Assembly (NCBI GenBank): GCA_910588425.1
Contig: CAJUPM010000006.1
Coordinates: 26,680-85,059 of the forward strand
Source of the DNA: an uncultured Christensenellaceae bacterium
GTDB lineage: Bacteria > Bacillota > Clostridia > Christensenellales > Christensenellaceae
Direction of reading: 5' to 3'
DNA length: 58,380 nt
Shown in pieces: positions 26,289 to 34,119 of the stretch. The notes under the pieces were generated by a model. It saw nothing but the letters and a program-made list of their open reading frames with translations, was not told the DNA's origin and made no database searches. Positions within the stretch are counted from its first letter, which is position 1. The number at the start of each line of letters is the position of its first letter. A program made the position numbers and the translations under genes.

Positions 26289-26972
26289 ATGCGTTTACTA
26301 TCGATCGATACATCCGGCGCGGTTTGCTCCGCCGCAGTATTTGAGCAGGATCGGCTCATCAGCGAAATCTATCTGCATCACCGCCTGAATCATTCGGCCG
26401 TCCTGATGGAATTGATTGATGAGTGCCTTGAGAGGGCAGAATGCAAGCTTTCTCAGATCGACTGTTTTGCGGTGAGCGTTGGCCCGGGTTCCTTTACTGG
26501 ACTGCGCATTGGTATTGGAACGGTAAAAGCTTTCTCCCAGGCCACGAGCAAAGGGATTGCCGCAGTGAGTTCTCTGGATTTGCTGGCGCAAAATGCCCCC
26601 GAACAGCGCGGCGTTGTCTGCGCGCTGATGGATGCGCGCAACCGGCGTGTGTTCGCGGCTATCTATGAAAATGGGAAAAAAATATTGGAGGACTGCGTCT
26701 TAGAGCTGGATGAGTTAAAAGAAAAACTTCCGCAAAATCAGCCGATTTATTTCGTGGGCGATGGCGCTTTGGCCTACCTGGAGGATTTAAAAGAGCGTTT
26801 TCCGGGGTGTTCGTTTGCGCCCAGCCAGTTTTGCCTGCAAAGAGCGAGCGCGGCATATCCGCTGGCTCTGGCGGCGATGCAGCAGGGAAAGCTGCTTACC
26901 AGCCAGCAAGCCAAGCTCAATTACCTGGTGCAATCCCAGGCAGAGCGGAATTTTAAGGAAAAAGGGCAGTGA
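26289..26972 (+). CDS. tsaB: tRNA t6A synthesis protein TsaB
   Basis: This 227-residue ASKHA-fold protein is the scaffold partner of TsaD. Typical segments are LSIDTSGAVCSAAV, VSVGPGSFTGLRIGIGTVKAF and MDARNRRVFAAIY. It starts two bases after the tsaE stop and ends in a GTGA overlap with rimI. Confidence 0.93.
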   Translation: MRLLSIDTSGAVCSAAVFEQDRLISEIYLHHRLNHSAVLMELIDECLERAECKLSQIDCFAVSVGPGSFTGLRIGIGTVKAFSQATSKGIAAVSSLDLLAQNAPEQRGVVCALMDARNRRVFAAIYENGKKILEDCVLELDELKEKLPQNQPIYFVGDGALAYLEDLKERFPGCSFAPSQFCLQRASAAYPLALAAMQQGKLLTSQQAKLNYLVQSQAERNFKEKGQ

Positions 26973-27454
26973 GTTTGCAGATGGAGCAGTTGCAGGTTGT
27001 GCGGGCTGGCATAGGTGATTTTGCAGATCTGCGCAGGCTGGAGCGGGAGTGCTTTTCCTCGCCCTGGCCGAGCGGTGTGTTGTGGGAGGATCTGTGCTCC
27101 AAACAAAGCCGGTATTTCCTGCTCAGGCAGAGCAGAGAGACGCTGGGCTATGCCGGCCTATGGATGATTTTGGATGAAGCGCATATAAATAAGATATGCA
27201 TTTCTCCGGCTCACAGGCGAAAGGGCTATGGGAAATTTTTGCTGCAAGGCGTTTTGCGGCAGGTCTGGCAGCTTGGCGCGGATAGCTTGACGCTGGAGGT
27301 GCGCAAAACCAACGCGGCGGCCATTGCGCTTTATACCGGGTTAGGGTTTGAAGTGGAAGGCGTGCGCAAAGGCTATTATGAGGATACCGGCGAAGATGCT
27401 CTGATTATGTGGAAACGGAGTATCCGAGCGGAAATGGAGCGGCAGGCTGAGTGA
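26969..27454 (+). CDS. rimI: Ribosomal-protein-alanine N-acetyltransferase RimI
   Basis: This 161-residue GNAT enzyme acetylates N-termini, classically that of S18. It has ECFSSPWP near the N-terminus, the acetyl-CoA loop RRKGYGKFLL, and NAAAIALYTGLGFEVEGVRKGYY, all typical of RimI. A GTG start at 26969 overlaps the tsaB stop and fits coupling; ATG 26981 is an alternative. The RimI position after tsaB is conserved in many Firmicutes. Confidence 0.85.
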   Translation: MSLQMEQLQVVRAGIGDFADLRRLERECFSSPWPSGVLWEDLCSKQSRYFLLRQSRETLGYAGLWMILDEAHINKICISPAHRRKGYGKFLLQGVLRQVWQLGADSLTLEVRKTNAAAIALYTGLGFEVEGVRKGYYEDTGEDALIMWKRSIRAEMERQAE

Positions 27455-28227
27455 AGAAGGAAATTCGTGGCATACAAATTCATTATGAGGTTACGGGCGC
27501 CGGAGCGCCGCTGCTCATGCTGCATGGATGGGGCGGATGTATCAACAGCTTTTTGCCCGTGATCCAGGAAATGAGCAAATACCGCACGGTTTATGCCCTG
27601 GATTTTCCCGGGTTTGGCGAGAGCGGCATCCCGGGCAGCCCCATGTGCGTCGCCGACTATATGGAGATCACTGCTGATTTTATCCGGGAGATGGGCATCG
27701 AGGGCACGGACATCATCAACCACTCTTTCGGCGGAAGAGTGAGCATCCTGCTGGCAAACCGCTATCCAGAGCTGGTGGGGAAAATCGTCTTTACGGATGC
27801 GGCTGGGGTCAAGCCCCGGCGCACGCTGAAGTATTATCGAAAGGTCTATTTCTTTAAGCTCTGCAAAAAAGCGGCCAAAAGCAAGCTGGGAAGAGCGGTT
27901 TTCAAATGCTTTGGCATTGATGTGCAAAAGCGGGTCGCTCAGGCGGGGTCGGCAGATTATAAGGCGCTGAAAAACGAGGCCATGCGCGGCACATTTGTGC
28001 AGGTTGTGAACGAAGATCTCACGCCCTATCTTTCGGGCATCAAGGCGCCCTCTCTGCTGGTCTATGGCAGGCAGGATGCGGATACGCCAGTCGGGCTGGC
28101 GGAAATTATGGAAAAGAAGATTCCGGATGCGGGGCTGGTCGTCCTGGAAAATGCGGGGCACTTTTCCTATCTCGATCAATATGCGCAGTATATGAAAATA
28201 GTAAAAGTATTTTTGGGGGTTCATTGA
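27451..28227 (+). CDS. Alpha/beta-fold hydrolase of the Mur-ligase cluster
   Basis: This 258-residue protein has the oxyanion element LHGWGG, the nucleophile elbow NHSFGG with Ser92, an acid in GRQDADTP and a late His in ENAGHFSY. The elbow begins with Asn rather than the usual Gly. No signal peptide is seen, so it is cytosolic. It starts with GTG overlapping rimI by four bases and ends three bases before the membrane Mur ligase gene. This spacing suggests it acts with that ligase and ddl, perhaps as an esterase or peptidase on a wall precursor or as an accessory hydrolase; this is inference only. Confidence 0.75.
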   Translation: MKKEIRGIQIHYEVTGAGAPLLMLHGWGGCINSFLPVIQEMSKYRTVYALDFPGFGESGIPGSPMCVADYMEITADFIREMGIEGTDIINHSFGGRVSILLANRYPELVGKIVFTDAAGVKPRRTLKYYRKVYFFKLCKKAAKSKLGRAVFKCFGIDVQKRVAQAGSADYKALKNEAMRGTFVQVVNEDLTPYLSGIKAPSLLVYGRQDADTPVGLAEIMEKKIPDAGLVVLENAGHFSYLDQYAQYMKIVKVFLGVH

Positions 28228-28230
28228 CCT

Positions 28231-29814
28231 ATGGAAACGGCATTCTATCTTGTTTCTGCATCACTGGCCGGGCTTTTCTGCTTTTCGCTCAGCTTTAGCT
28301 ATATGCATATGTTTCAGCTGGAGGGATACCGGGCAAAAGGCTATCTCAAATGGCTGATGCAATATGGGTTCGGCTCGGTTCTGGCCGTAATCGGTATGGC
28401 GATTTTATATGCGCTGGCCTATATGCTGCGCGCCGTGCTGGGAGAGATTGCCGGCTGGGTTTTGCTGGCAGGCTTTGCCGAGCTGGGCGTGCTGTTCCTC
28501 TGCAAATTCCGCGTGAAGGATGCGAAAAAGCCGCTGGTCTATACGAGCCGCGTCAAGCGCATGCTTTGCTGCGAGGGAATCTTGATTCTGCTCCTTTGCT
28601 ATTTGGGCTGCCTTGCAGGCGGAGCAATTCTGGCGCTTTTCGTGGCCCTAGCACCGCTCTATCTCATCGCCGCAAACACCATCAACGCGCCCATCGAGGC
28701 GCTGGTTCGCCGGCACTATTTAAGCGATGCCAAGCGCAAACTGCAGGAGCGCCCGGAGCTCATTAAAATCGGCATTACGGGCAGCTATGGCAAAACCAGC
28801 ACGAAGTTCATCCTGGGAACGATTCTGGGCGAAAAGTACAGCGTCTTAGTGCCGCCCTCCAGCTATAATACGCCTATGGGGCTCACCCGGGTGATCCGCG
28901 AAAATCTAAAAGCAGAGCATGAGGTCTTTTTGGCGGAGATGGGCGCCAAGCACAAAGGCGATATTGCGGAGCTGGTCGAACTGGTACGGCCGAGCATGGG
29001 CATTATCACGTCTGTCGGGCCCCAGCATCTGGAGACTTTTGGCAATATCGAGACGATTGCACAGACAAAATACGAGCTGATCGCAGGTTTGCCCGAGCAG
29101 GGAAAAGCCTTTTTCCCAAATGACGGCGCCATCTGCAAAAAGCTCTACGATCAAACGGAAAATCTGCAAAAATGCCTGTTTGCCCTGGAAGGTGAGAGAG
29201 CGGATTGGGATATTGCGGCCGGCGATATTGTCTGCGGGGAAGACGGGAGCAGCTTCACCATCCGCGATAGAGATGGCAACAGTTTTTCTGCCAAGACGAG
29301 GCTGCTTGGCAAGCATAACATCCTCAATATTCTCGGCTGTGTTGCCATCGCAAGGGAGCTTGGATTAAGCGATGCGCAGATTCAGGCGGGAATTGAAAAG
29401 ATAGAGCCGGTGGAGCACCGCCTGCAGCTGCTGCCGACGAATAACGGCGTGACTGTGATCGACGATGCTTTTAACGCCAATCCTGCGGGCACGCGGGTCG
29501 CGATGGAGGTACTCTCCAGCTTTTCCGGCCGCAAATTTGTCGTAACCCCCGGCATGGTTGAGCTGGGCGAGGCAGAGGATGCGGAAAATAAGGCCTTTGG
29601 CAAGAATATGGCAGGGGTTGCAGATTTTGTCTTTTTGGTTGGCCCCAGGCATACGCGCCCGATTTACGATGGCCTTTTGGAAGAGGGTTTCGACGGCCAG
29701 CATATTTTCGTAAGCAGCTCTCTGGCGGAAGCCTCGCAGGAGATGGGAAAAATGCTTAGGGCAGGCGATGTCGTCCTGTTTGAAAACGATTTGCCTGATA
29801 ACTATAATGAATAA
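28231..29814 (+). CDS. Membrane-anchored Mur ligase, MurF-like
   Basis: This 527-residue protein is built in two parts. Residues 1 to about 155 form four or five hydrophobic helices with no resemblance to the MurF UDP-substrate domain (the usual DSR motif is missing). From residue 178 it is a Mur ligase: P-loop ITGSYGKTST (G184-T189), SYNTPMGLT, EMGAKHKGDI, GPQHLETFGN, then the C-terminal domain with VIDDAFNANPAG and PGMVELGE, both MurF-like. It should form a peptide bond with ATP at the membrane surface. The adjacent ddl suggests D-Ala-D-Ala or a similar dipeptide as donor. Whether it is the only MurF of the cell cannot be told from the window. Start ATG follows the hydrolase stop by three bases. 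Confidence 0.8.
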   Translation: METAFYLVSASLAGLFCFSLSFSYMHMFQLEGYRAKGYLKWLMQYGFGSVLAVIGMAILYALAYMLRAVLGEIAGWVLLAGFAELGVLFLCKFRVKDAKKPLVYTSRVKRMLCCEGILILLLCYLGCLAGGAILALFVALAPLYLIAANTINAPIEALVRRHYLSDAKRKLQERPELIKIGITGSYGKTSTKFILGTILGEKYSVLVPPSSYNTPMGLTRVIRENLKAEHEVFLAEMGAKHKGDIAELVELVRPSMGIITSVGPQHLETFGNIETIAQTKYELIAGLPEQGKAFFPNDGAICKKLYDQTENLQKCLFALEGERADWDIAAGDIVCGEDGSSFTIRDRDGNSFSAKTRLLGKHNILNILGCVAIARELGLSDAQIQAGIEKIEPVEHRLQLLPTNNGVTVIDDAFNANPAGTRVAMEVLSSFSGRKFVVTPGMVELGEAEDAENKAFGKNMAGVADFVFLVGPRHTRPIYDGLLEEGFDGQHIFVSSSLAEASQEMGKMLRAGDVVLFENDLPDNYNE

Positions 29815-29838
29815 GCGCGATAGCAGAGGAGAAGAAGC

Positions 29839-31002
29839 ATGATCAATCTTGCGGTTATTTTTGGCGGCAGAACTGCCGAGCACGATGTCTCGATTATTAC
29901 GGGAACGCAGTTCATCGAAAATGTAGATAAGAGCAAATACAATGTTTTGCCCATCTATATTTCCCGCAAAGGAGAATGGTATTATGGAAAACAGCTGGCA
30001 GATGCCAAGTTTTTCCTGAATCCCGATTTTTCCCAGAAGGGGATTGAGCGGGTGTTCCTTTTGCCCGAGGCGGGCTCCCGCACTCTCTATAAACAGGGCC
30101 GTTTTGGCCTGAAAGCTATTGAGATGATCGATGTAGCCGCCATTGCCATGCACGGTATGCACGGCGAAGACGGGACGCTTCAGGGATTTTTGGAACTTGC
30201 CGATATTCCATATACCAGCGCAGGAGTGACGGGAAGCGCTGTAGGCATGGATAAAATCGTCATGAAAGCGGCGTTTAAGGGGCTTGGAATTCCCGTTCTG
30301 GACTGCATCTATTTTGAGCGCACGGAGTATGAAAAAGATGCGCAGGCCATCATTGCCAGGGCGGAAGCGGCAATGAGCTATCCGATGATCGTCAAACCGG
30401 CAAACTTGGGTTCCAGCATTGGCATCACCAAGGCGAAAGACGCGGCAGGCCTCAAAGAGGGCATCGAAGTTGCAATACACTACGACCGCCGCATTTTGGT
30501 CGAGCCGGCGATCGACGATCTGACAGAGATCAACTGCGCGGTAGTCGGGCTGGGTTCAGATGCAAAAACCAGCCTGTGCGAGCGCCCGATTACAGCCAAG
30601 GAAGTGCTGGATTTCAGCGAAAAATATTTGCATAAAGAGGGCGGCTCCAAGGGCATGAAATCGCTGGATCGAGAGCTTCCGGCCAAAATCTCCAAAGAAA
30701 GGCAGGAGGAGATTGAGCAGCTGGCACTGAAAATTTTTAGCGGGCTGGATATGGCGGGGGTCGTGCGCATCGATTTCATGATCGACAACGCGACGGATAC
30801 GCTGTATGCCAATGAGGTAAACACCATCCCCGGCTCGTTTGCTTTCTATCTCTACGAGCCCATGGGCATCAAATACAGCCAGCTCATTGATACGCTGGTA
30901 GAAAACGCCCTGAAGCGCAGCAAGCAAAAGGCGGCCAGCCAGTTCAGCTTTGATTCGGAAATCCTCAAAAAGGCCGGCACAGGCACTAAGCGTGTGAAAT
31001 AG
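29839..31002 (+). CDS. ddl: D-alanine--D-alanine ligase family
   Basis: This 387-residue ATP-grasp ligase joins two D-amino acids for peptidoglycan. It begins VIFGGRTAEHDVS, has HGMHGEDGTLQGFLE, MIVKPANLGSSIGI, and ends with VVRIDFMID and NEVNTIPGSFAFYL. The omega-loop carries EKY (E261-K262-Y263), the pattern of D-Ala and D-Ser acceptors rather than D-lactate. The last motif, NTIPGSFAF, differs from the usual NTxPGMT, so it may be a distinct paralogue. GAGGAGAAG precedes the ATG. It is the last gene of the run that begins with tsaE, and a strong terminator follows. Confidence 0.87.
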   Translation: MINLAVIFGGRTAEHDVSIITGTQFIENVDKSKYNVLPIYISRKGEWYYGKQLADAKFFLNPDFSQKGIERVFLLPEAGSRTLYKQGRFGLKAIEMIDVAAIAMHGMHGEDGTLQGFLELADIPYTSAGVTGSAVGMDKIVMKAAFKGLGIPVLDCIYFERTEYEKDAQAIIARAEAAMSYPMIVKPANLGSSIGITKAKDAAGLKEGIEVAIHYDRRILVEPAIDDLTEINCAVVGLGSDAKTSLCERPITAKEVLDFSEKYLHKEGGSKGMKSLDRELPAKISKERQEEIEQLALKIFSGLDMAGVVRIDFMIDNATDTLYANEVNTIPGSFAFYLYEPMGIKYSQLIDTLVENALKRSKQKAASQFSFDSEILKKAGTGTKRVK

Positions 31003-31038
31003 CAAAAAAGCACTTCCTGGCAGGAAGTGCTTTTTTGC
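31002..31038 (+). terminator. Strong terminator after ddl
   Basis: A 16-bp perfect stem GCAAAAAAGCACTTCC/GGAAGTGCTTTTTTGC with a 5-base loop immediately follows the stop codon. Confidence 0.9.
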
Positions 31039-31052
31039 GCCCAGGCGCCGGG

Positions 31053-31081
31053 TTACGTTTTTTCTTCCATTTTCATATGAT
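31053..31081 (+). promoter_or_regulatory. Sigma-A promoter candidate of the amidase gene
   Basis: TTACGT (31053-31058), a 17-base spacer and TATGAT (31076-31081); the GGAGGA ribosome site lies about 20 bases downstream. Confidence 0.45.
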
Positions 31082-31112
31082 ATAAAGAAAATGCGCTCAA
31101 TGGAGGAAGACG

Positions 31113-31715
31113 ATGATAGATGTATATTTATCCCCATCCCTGCAGGAATGGAATGTGGGCTATGGGAATTACGGAACAGAAGAACAGAGGATGAACCAGA
31201 TTGCAGATGTTGTGGCATATGAGTTGCAGCGCCACGGGCTTTCTGTCGCGCGCAACAGCCCGGAAATGTCGCTGGCGCAGGCTGTGGCTGAATCCAACAG
31301 CCTGAACCCGCGGGTACATGTGGCCCTGCATTCCAACGCCTCTGCCAGCGGCGAGGCGCGCGGCGCAGAGGTTTATACGCATCGCTTTGGCGGCGAGGGC
31401 GAACGCCTAGCAAGGGATATTTACCAGTATCTTTCGGCGCTTACCCCGACAGAGGATCTCGGTGTCAAAGAGGGCTACCAGACCTTTAACGGCCAGGGCA
31501 TGTATGAGCTGCGCCGGACGGTTGCGCCGGCAATTTTGGCGGAGGTCGCCTTCCATGATAACCGCGCGGATGCTCAGTTTATCATGGATCATATCTACGA
31601 GCTCGGGCGGGAGATCTCAAAAGGCATTTTGCAGTATTTCGGCATTCCCTATACGCCGGATACGCCGGAAGATGCGGCCATGCTGCAATATCAGTATAAC
31701 GGATCTACATTTTAA
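31113..31715 (+). CDS. N-acetylmuramoyl-L-alanine amidase-like protein (Amidase_3)
   Basis: This 200-residue protein has the Amidase_3 layout: a zinc-ligand Glu region GTEEQRMN (E23/E24), zinc His73 in ALHSNA, and catalytic Glu144 in LAEVAFHDN. The first zinc His, usually in DPGHGG, is not there: the strand reads YLSPSLQEWN and residues 1-40 contain no His at all. No signal peptide or wall-binding domain is visible, so it may act in the cytosol, for instance in spores or during lysis, or be non-classically exported. It is flanked by its own promoter and a terminator. Confidence 0.75.
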   Translation: MIDVYLSPSLQEWNVGYGNYGTEEQRMNQIADVVAYELQRHGLSVARNSPEMSLAQAVAESNSLNPRVHVALHSNASASGEARGAEVYTHRFGGEGERLARDIYQYLSALTPTEDLGVKEGYQTFNGQGMYELRRTVAPAILAEVAFHDNRADAQFIMDHIYELGREISKGILQYFGIPYTPDTPEDAAMLQYQYNGSTF

Positions 31716-31724
31716 GAGAATGGC

Positions 31725-31756
31725 AAAAGGCGCTGCAAAAGGCAGCGTCTTTTTTT
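31725..31756 (+). terminator. Terminator after the amidase gene
   Basis: A stem AAAAGGCGCTGC/GCAGCGTCTTTT with one G-U pair and a T run. Confidence 0.8.
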
Positions 31757-31798
31757 ACCAGAAAATTCGCTCGGAACTCAGAAATCGGTGAAAAGCGA

Positions 31799-31826
31799 TT
31801 GACATAAAAATTGGGCTTGCTATAAT
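31799..31826 (+). promoter_or_regulatory. Sigma-A promoter of the MarR-ABC operon
   Basis: A perfect TTGACA (31799-31804) and a perfect TATAAT (31821-31826) preceded by TGC, with a 16-base spacer. One of the strongest promoters in the window, as expected for a repressed operon. Confidence 0.7.
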
Positions 31827-31842
31827 ATAAATAGTCGCTTAA

Positions 31843-31860
31843 TAATTAAATGGTTAATTA
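31843..31860 (+). promoter_or_regulatory. Palindromic operator, probable MarR site
   Basis: TAATTAA-ATGG-TTAATTA is a perfect 7-bp inverted repeat with a 4-base centre. It lies just downstream of the predicted start site and upstream of the marR start codon. AT-rich palindromes of this size are typical MarR-family operators, so autorepression is likely. Confidence 0.62.
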
Positions 31861-31876
31861 ATTTGGAGGATGATTT

Positions 31877-32386
31877 ATGTCCAACATGACTGAGCTTTCC
31901 AGGCGTATCCGCAAAATCTATCTTTTGCGCCGCGGCTTGTTTGGAAAGCTGGCTGCCGATTTAGAGGTCGATATGCAGCAAAACCCGATTCTGCAATATG
32001 TAAAGGCAAACCCGCAATGCACACAGGTGGAGCTGGCAAAGGCATTGGCTGTTTCGCCTGCCTCGATTGCGTCGTCTATCAAGCGAATGCAAAAGACTGG
32101 GCTCATTCAAAAAGAGGTGAATGAAAAGGATCTGCGGCAAAACCGCCTTTCCATCACGCAAAAGGGGCTTGAGACGAGCGAGCAGTGCAAGGCAATTGCG
32201 CAGAGCCTGAATCACAAGATGTTCGACGGCTTCTCGGAGCAGGAGCTGGAAGAGCTGGAAAGCTATCTGGAGCGGCTCATTCACAATCTGTCCAGCAACA
32301 AAAACGAGGAGGATATTTCTCTATTTTCGATCATTGCGCTGGAAAACCAGCTTAGTATAAAGGAAAGCGGAGGGAAAAATGATTAA
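31877..32386 (+). CDS. MarR-family transcriptional regulator
   Basis: This 169-residue winged-helix protein has the helix-turn-helix TQVELAKALAVSPASIASSIKRM at about 49-71 and the wing segment KDLRQNRLSITQKG. MarR proteins are dimeric repressors released by small ligands or drugs. The gene overlaps the downstream ABC exporter by eight bases and is preceded by a palindrome, so it probably represses its own operon and thereby the exporter. GGAGGA precedes the ATG. Confidence 0.86.
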   Translation: MSNMTELSRRIRKIYLLRRGLFGKLAADLEVDMQQNPILQYVKANPQCTQVELAKALAVSPASIASSIKRMQKTGLIQKEVNEKDLRQNRLSITQKGLETSEQCKAIAQSLNHKMFDGFSEQELEELESYLERLIHNLSSNKNEEDISLFSIIALENQLSIKESGGKND

Positions 32387-34118
32387 ACTGATGAAGGAGT
32401 GCCTCAACAGCAGATGCAGGAAATTTGCTTTTTTGGGGCCGATGTTTGTCATGCTGGAGGTATTCTTCGATATTTTTATCCCAGTTGTCATGGCAAAGAT
32501 TATTGACGTGGGCATTGGCGATGTGGAAAATGGCGGCATTGGCTATATCGTCAAAATGGGGCTGCTCATGGTGCTTTTGGCAGGATTGGCGCTGGCATGC
32601 GGCGTGCTCTCCTCGAGATGCAGTAGCATTGCGAGCGCGGGGTTCGGCAGAGAACTGCGTGATCGGATGTTTTCCAAAATTCAGCAGTACTCCTTTTCCA
32701 ATATCGATAAATTCAGCACAGCTTCTTTGCTCACGCGCATCACCACAGATGTGCGCAACGTGCGCATCGCCTTTATGATGAGCCTGCGGCTGCTTTTCCG
32801 CGCTCCCATTATGCTCATCAGCACGACGATCATGGCCATCAGCATCAACCCTGAGCTGGCGTGGGTCTTTATCATTGCGGTTCCGATTCTGGGCGCGGCG
32901 CTTTATTTCATCGCGACAACCGCTTACCCGAAGTTTCAGGCCATGCTGCGCAAATATGATAAAATGAACCTGGATATTCAGGAGAACCTGACGGGCATCC
33001 GGGTGGTAAAATCCTACGTCCGCGGCGATTATGAGAAGGAGAAGTTTCAGGATACGGCGGAAGGCGTGCGCGCGGCACAGATGGGCGCACAGCGCATTTT
33101 GGCTCTGAACGACCCAATGTTTGAACTGGTGATGTATGCCTGCATGATCGCGATTGCCTGGTTCGGCGGCAATCTAATCATCGGGGGCAGCATGACGACT
33201 GGGGAGTTCATGAGTTATATCAGCTATATCCGCCAGATTTTGATGGCGCTCATGCTGCTGACCAACGTCATCGTGCAGATCGTCATTTGCAGAGCATCTG
33301 TCGAGCGCATTTCCGAAGTTTTGGATGAGGAGATCGATATTAAGGATTCCGCAGAGCATTCGGATTTGGCTGTGCAGGATGGCTCTATCGAATTCCAGGA
33401 TGTCTGCTTCAGTTACAGCAACAATGAGGAGAACCTGACGCTCAGCCATATCAACCTGAATATTCAGCCGGGGGAGATGGTGGGCATCATCGGCGGAACG
33501 GGCTCGGCAAAGACCACGCTGGTTCAGCTGATTCCGCGGCTCTATGACGTCATGAGCGGCTCGGTCCGCATCGGCGGGCGGGATGTGCGGGAATACTCGC
33601 TGAAAAATCTGCGCAGCAGCGTCGCGATGGTGCTTCAGAAAAACGTGCTGTTTTCGGGCAGCATTCGGGAGAACCTGAAATGGGGCAACCCGGACGCAAC
33701 AGACGAGCAGATTATTGAGGCTTGCAAAGTTGCTTCGGCGCACGATTTCATCGCTTCCTTCCCAGAGGGCTACGACACAGACCTGGGGCAAGGGGGCGTC
33801 AACGTCTCCGGCGGGCAAAAACAGAGGCTGTGCATCGCAAGAGCACTGCTCTGCAACCCGAAGGTCATTATTATGGACGACAGCACCAGCGCCGTAGATA
33901 CGGCGACAGACAGCCAGATCCGCAGCGCATTGCGGGAAAAGCTGTCCGGAACGACCACGATTATCATTGCACAGCGCATCACCTCTGTCAGCGACGCGGA
34001 TAAGATCATCGTCATGAACGAGGGAGAGATCGTCGATATCGGGACGCATGAGCAGCTTCTCGCGCGCAACGAGATTTATCAGGATCTCTATCATTCCCAG
34101 CAGAAAGGGGTGGCTTAA
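32379..34118 (+). CDS. ABC exporter half-transporter, subunit 1 (degenerate Walker B)
   Basis: This 579-residue protein has six N-terminal helices (about 15-300) and a nucleotide-binding domain. Walker A is GGTGSAKTT at 372-380, where Ala replaces the usual Gly. The signature is VSGGQ at 476-480. Walker B is IIMDDS, so D501 replaces the catalytic Glu. Together with subunit 2 it forms a heterodimer like TM287/288 or BmrCD, with one impaired ATP site. Likely role: export of drugs, lipids or peptides. It overlaps marR by eight bases and is one base from subunit 2. Confidence 0.88.
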   Translation: MIKLMKECLNSRCRKFAFLGPMFVMLEVFFDIFIPVVMAKIIDVGIGDVENGGIGYIVKMGLLMVLLAGLALACGVLSSRCSSIASAGFGRELRDRMFSKIQQYSFSNIDKFSTASLLTRITTDVRNVRIAFMMSLRLLFRAPIMLISTTIMAISINPELAWVFIIAVPILGAALYFIATTAYPKFQAMLRKYDKMNLDIQENLTGIRVVKSYVRGDYEKEKFQDTAEGVRAAQMGAQRILALNDPMFELVMYACMIAIAWFGGNLIIGGSMTTGEFMSYISYIRQILMALMLLTNVIVQIVICRASVERISEVLDEEIDIKDSAEHSDLAVQDGSIEFQDVCFSYSNNEENLTLSHINLNIQPGEMVGIIGGTGSAKTTLVQLIPRLYDVMSGSVRIGGRDVREYSLKNLRSSVAMVLQKNVLFSGSIRENLKWGNPDATDEQIIEACKVASAHDFIASFPEGYDTDLGQGGVNVSGGQKQRLCIARALLCNPKVIIMDDSTSAVDTATDSQIRSALREKLSGTTTIIIAQRITSVSDADKIIVMNEGEIVDIGTHEQLLARNEIYQDLYHSQQKGVA

Positions 34119-34119
34119 C

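Noticed and set aside
29839..31002. Ddl considered as a VanA-like D-Ala-D-lactate ligase (glycopeptide resistance)
   Set aside because: The omega-loop has EKY (261-263), the pattern of D-Ala or D-Ser ligases, and no vanH, vanX or two-component genes are nearby.
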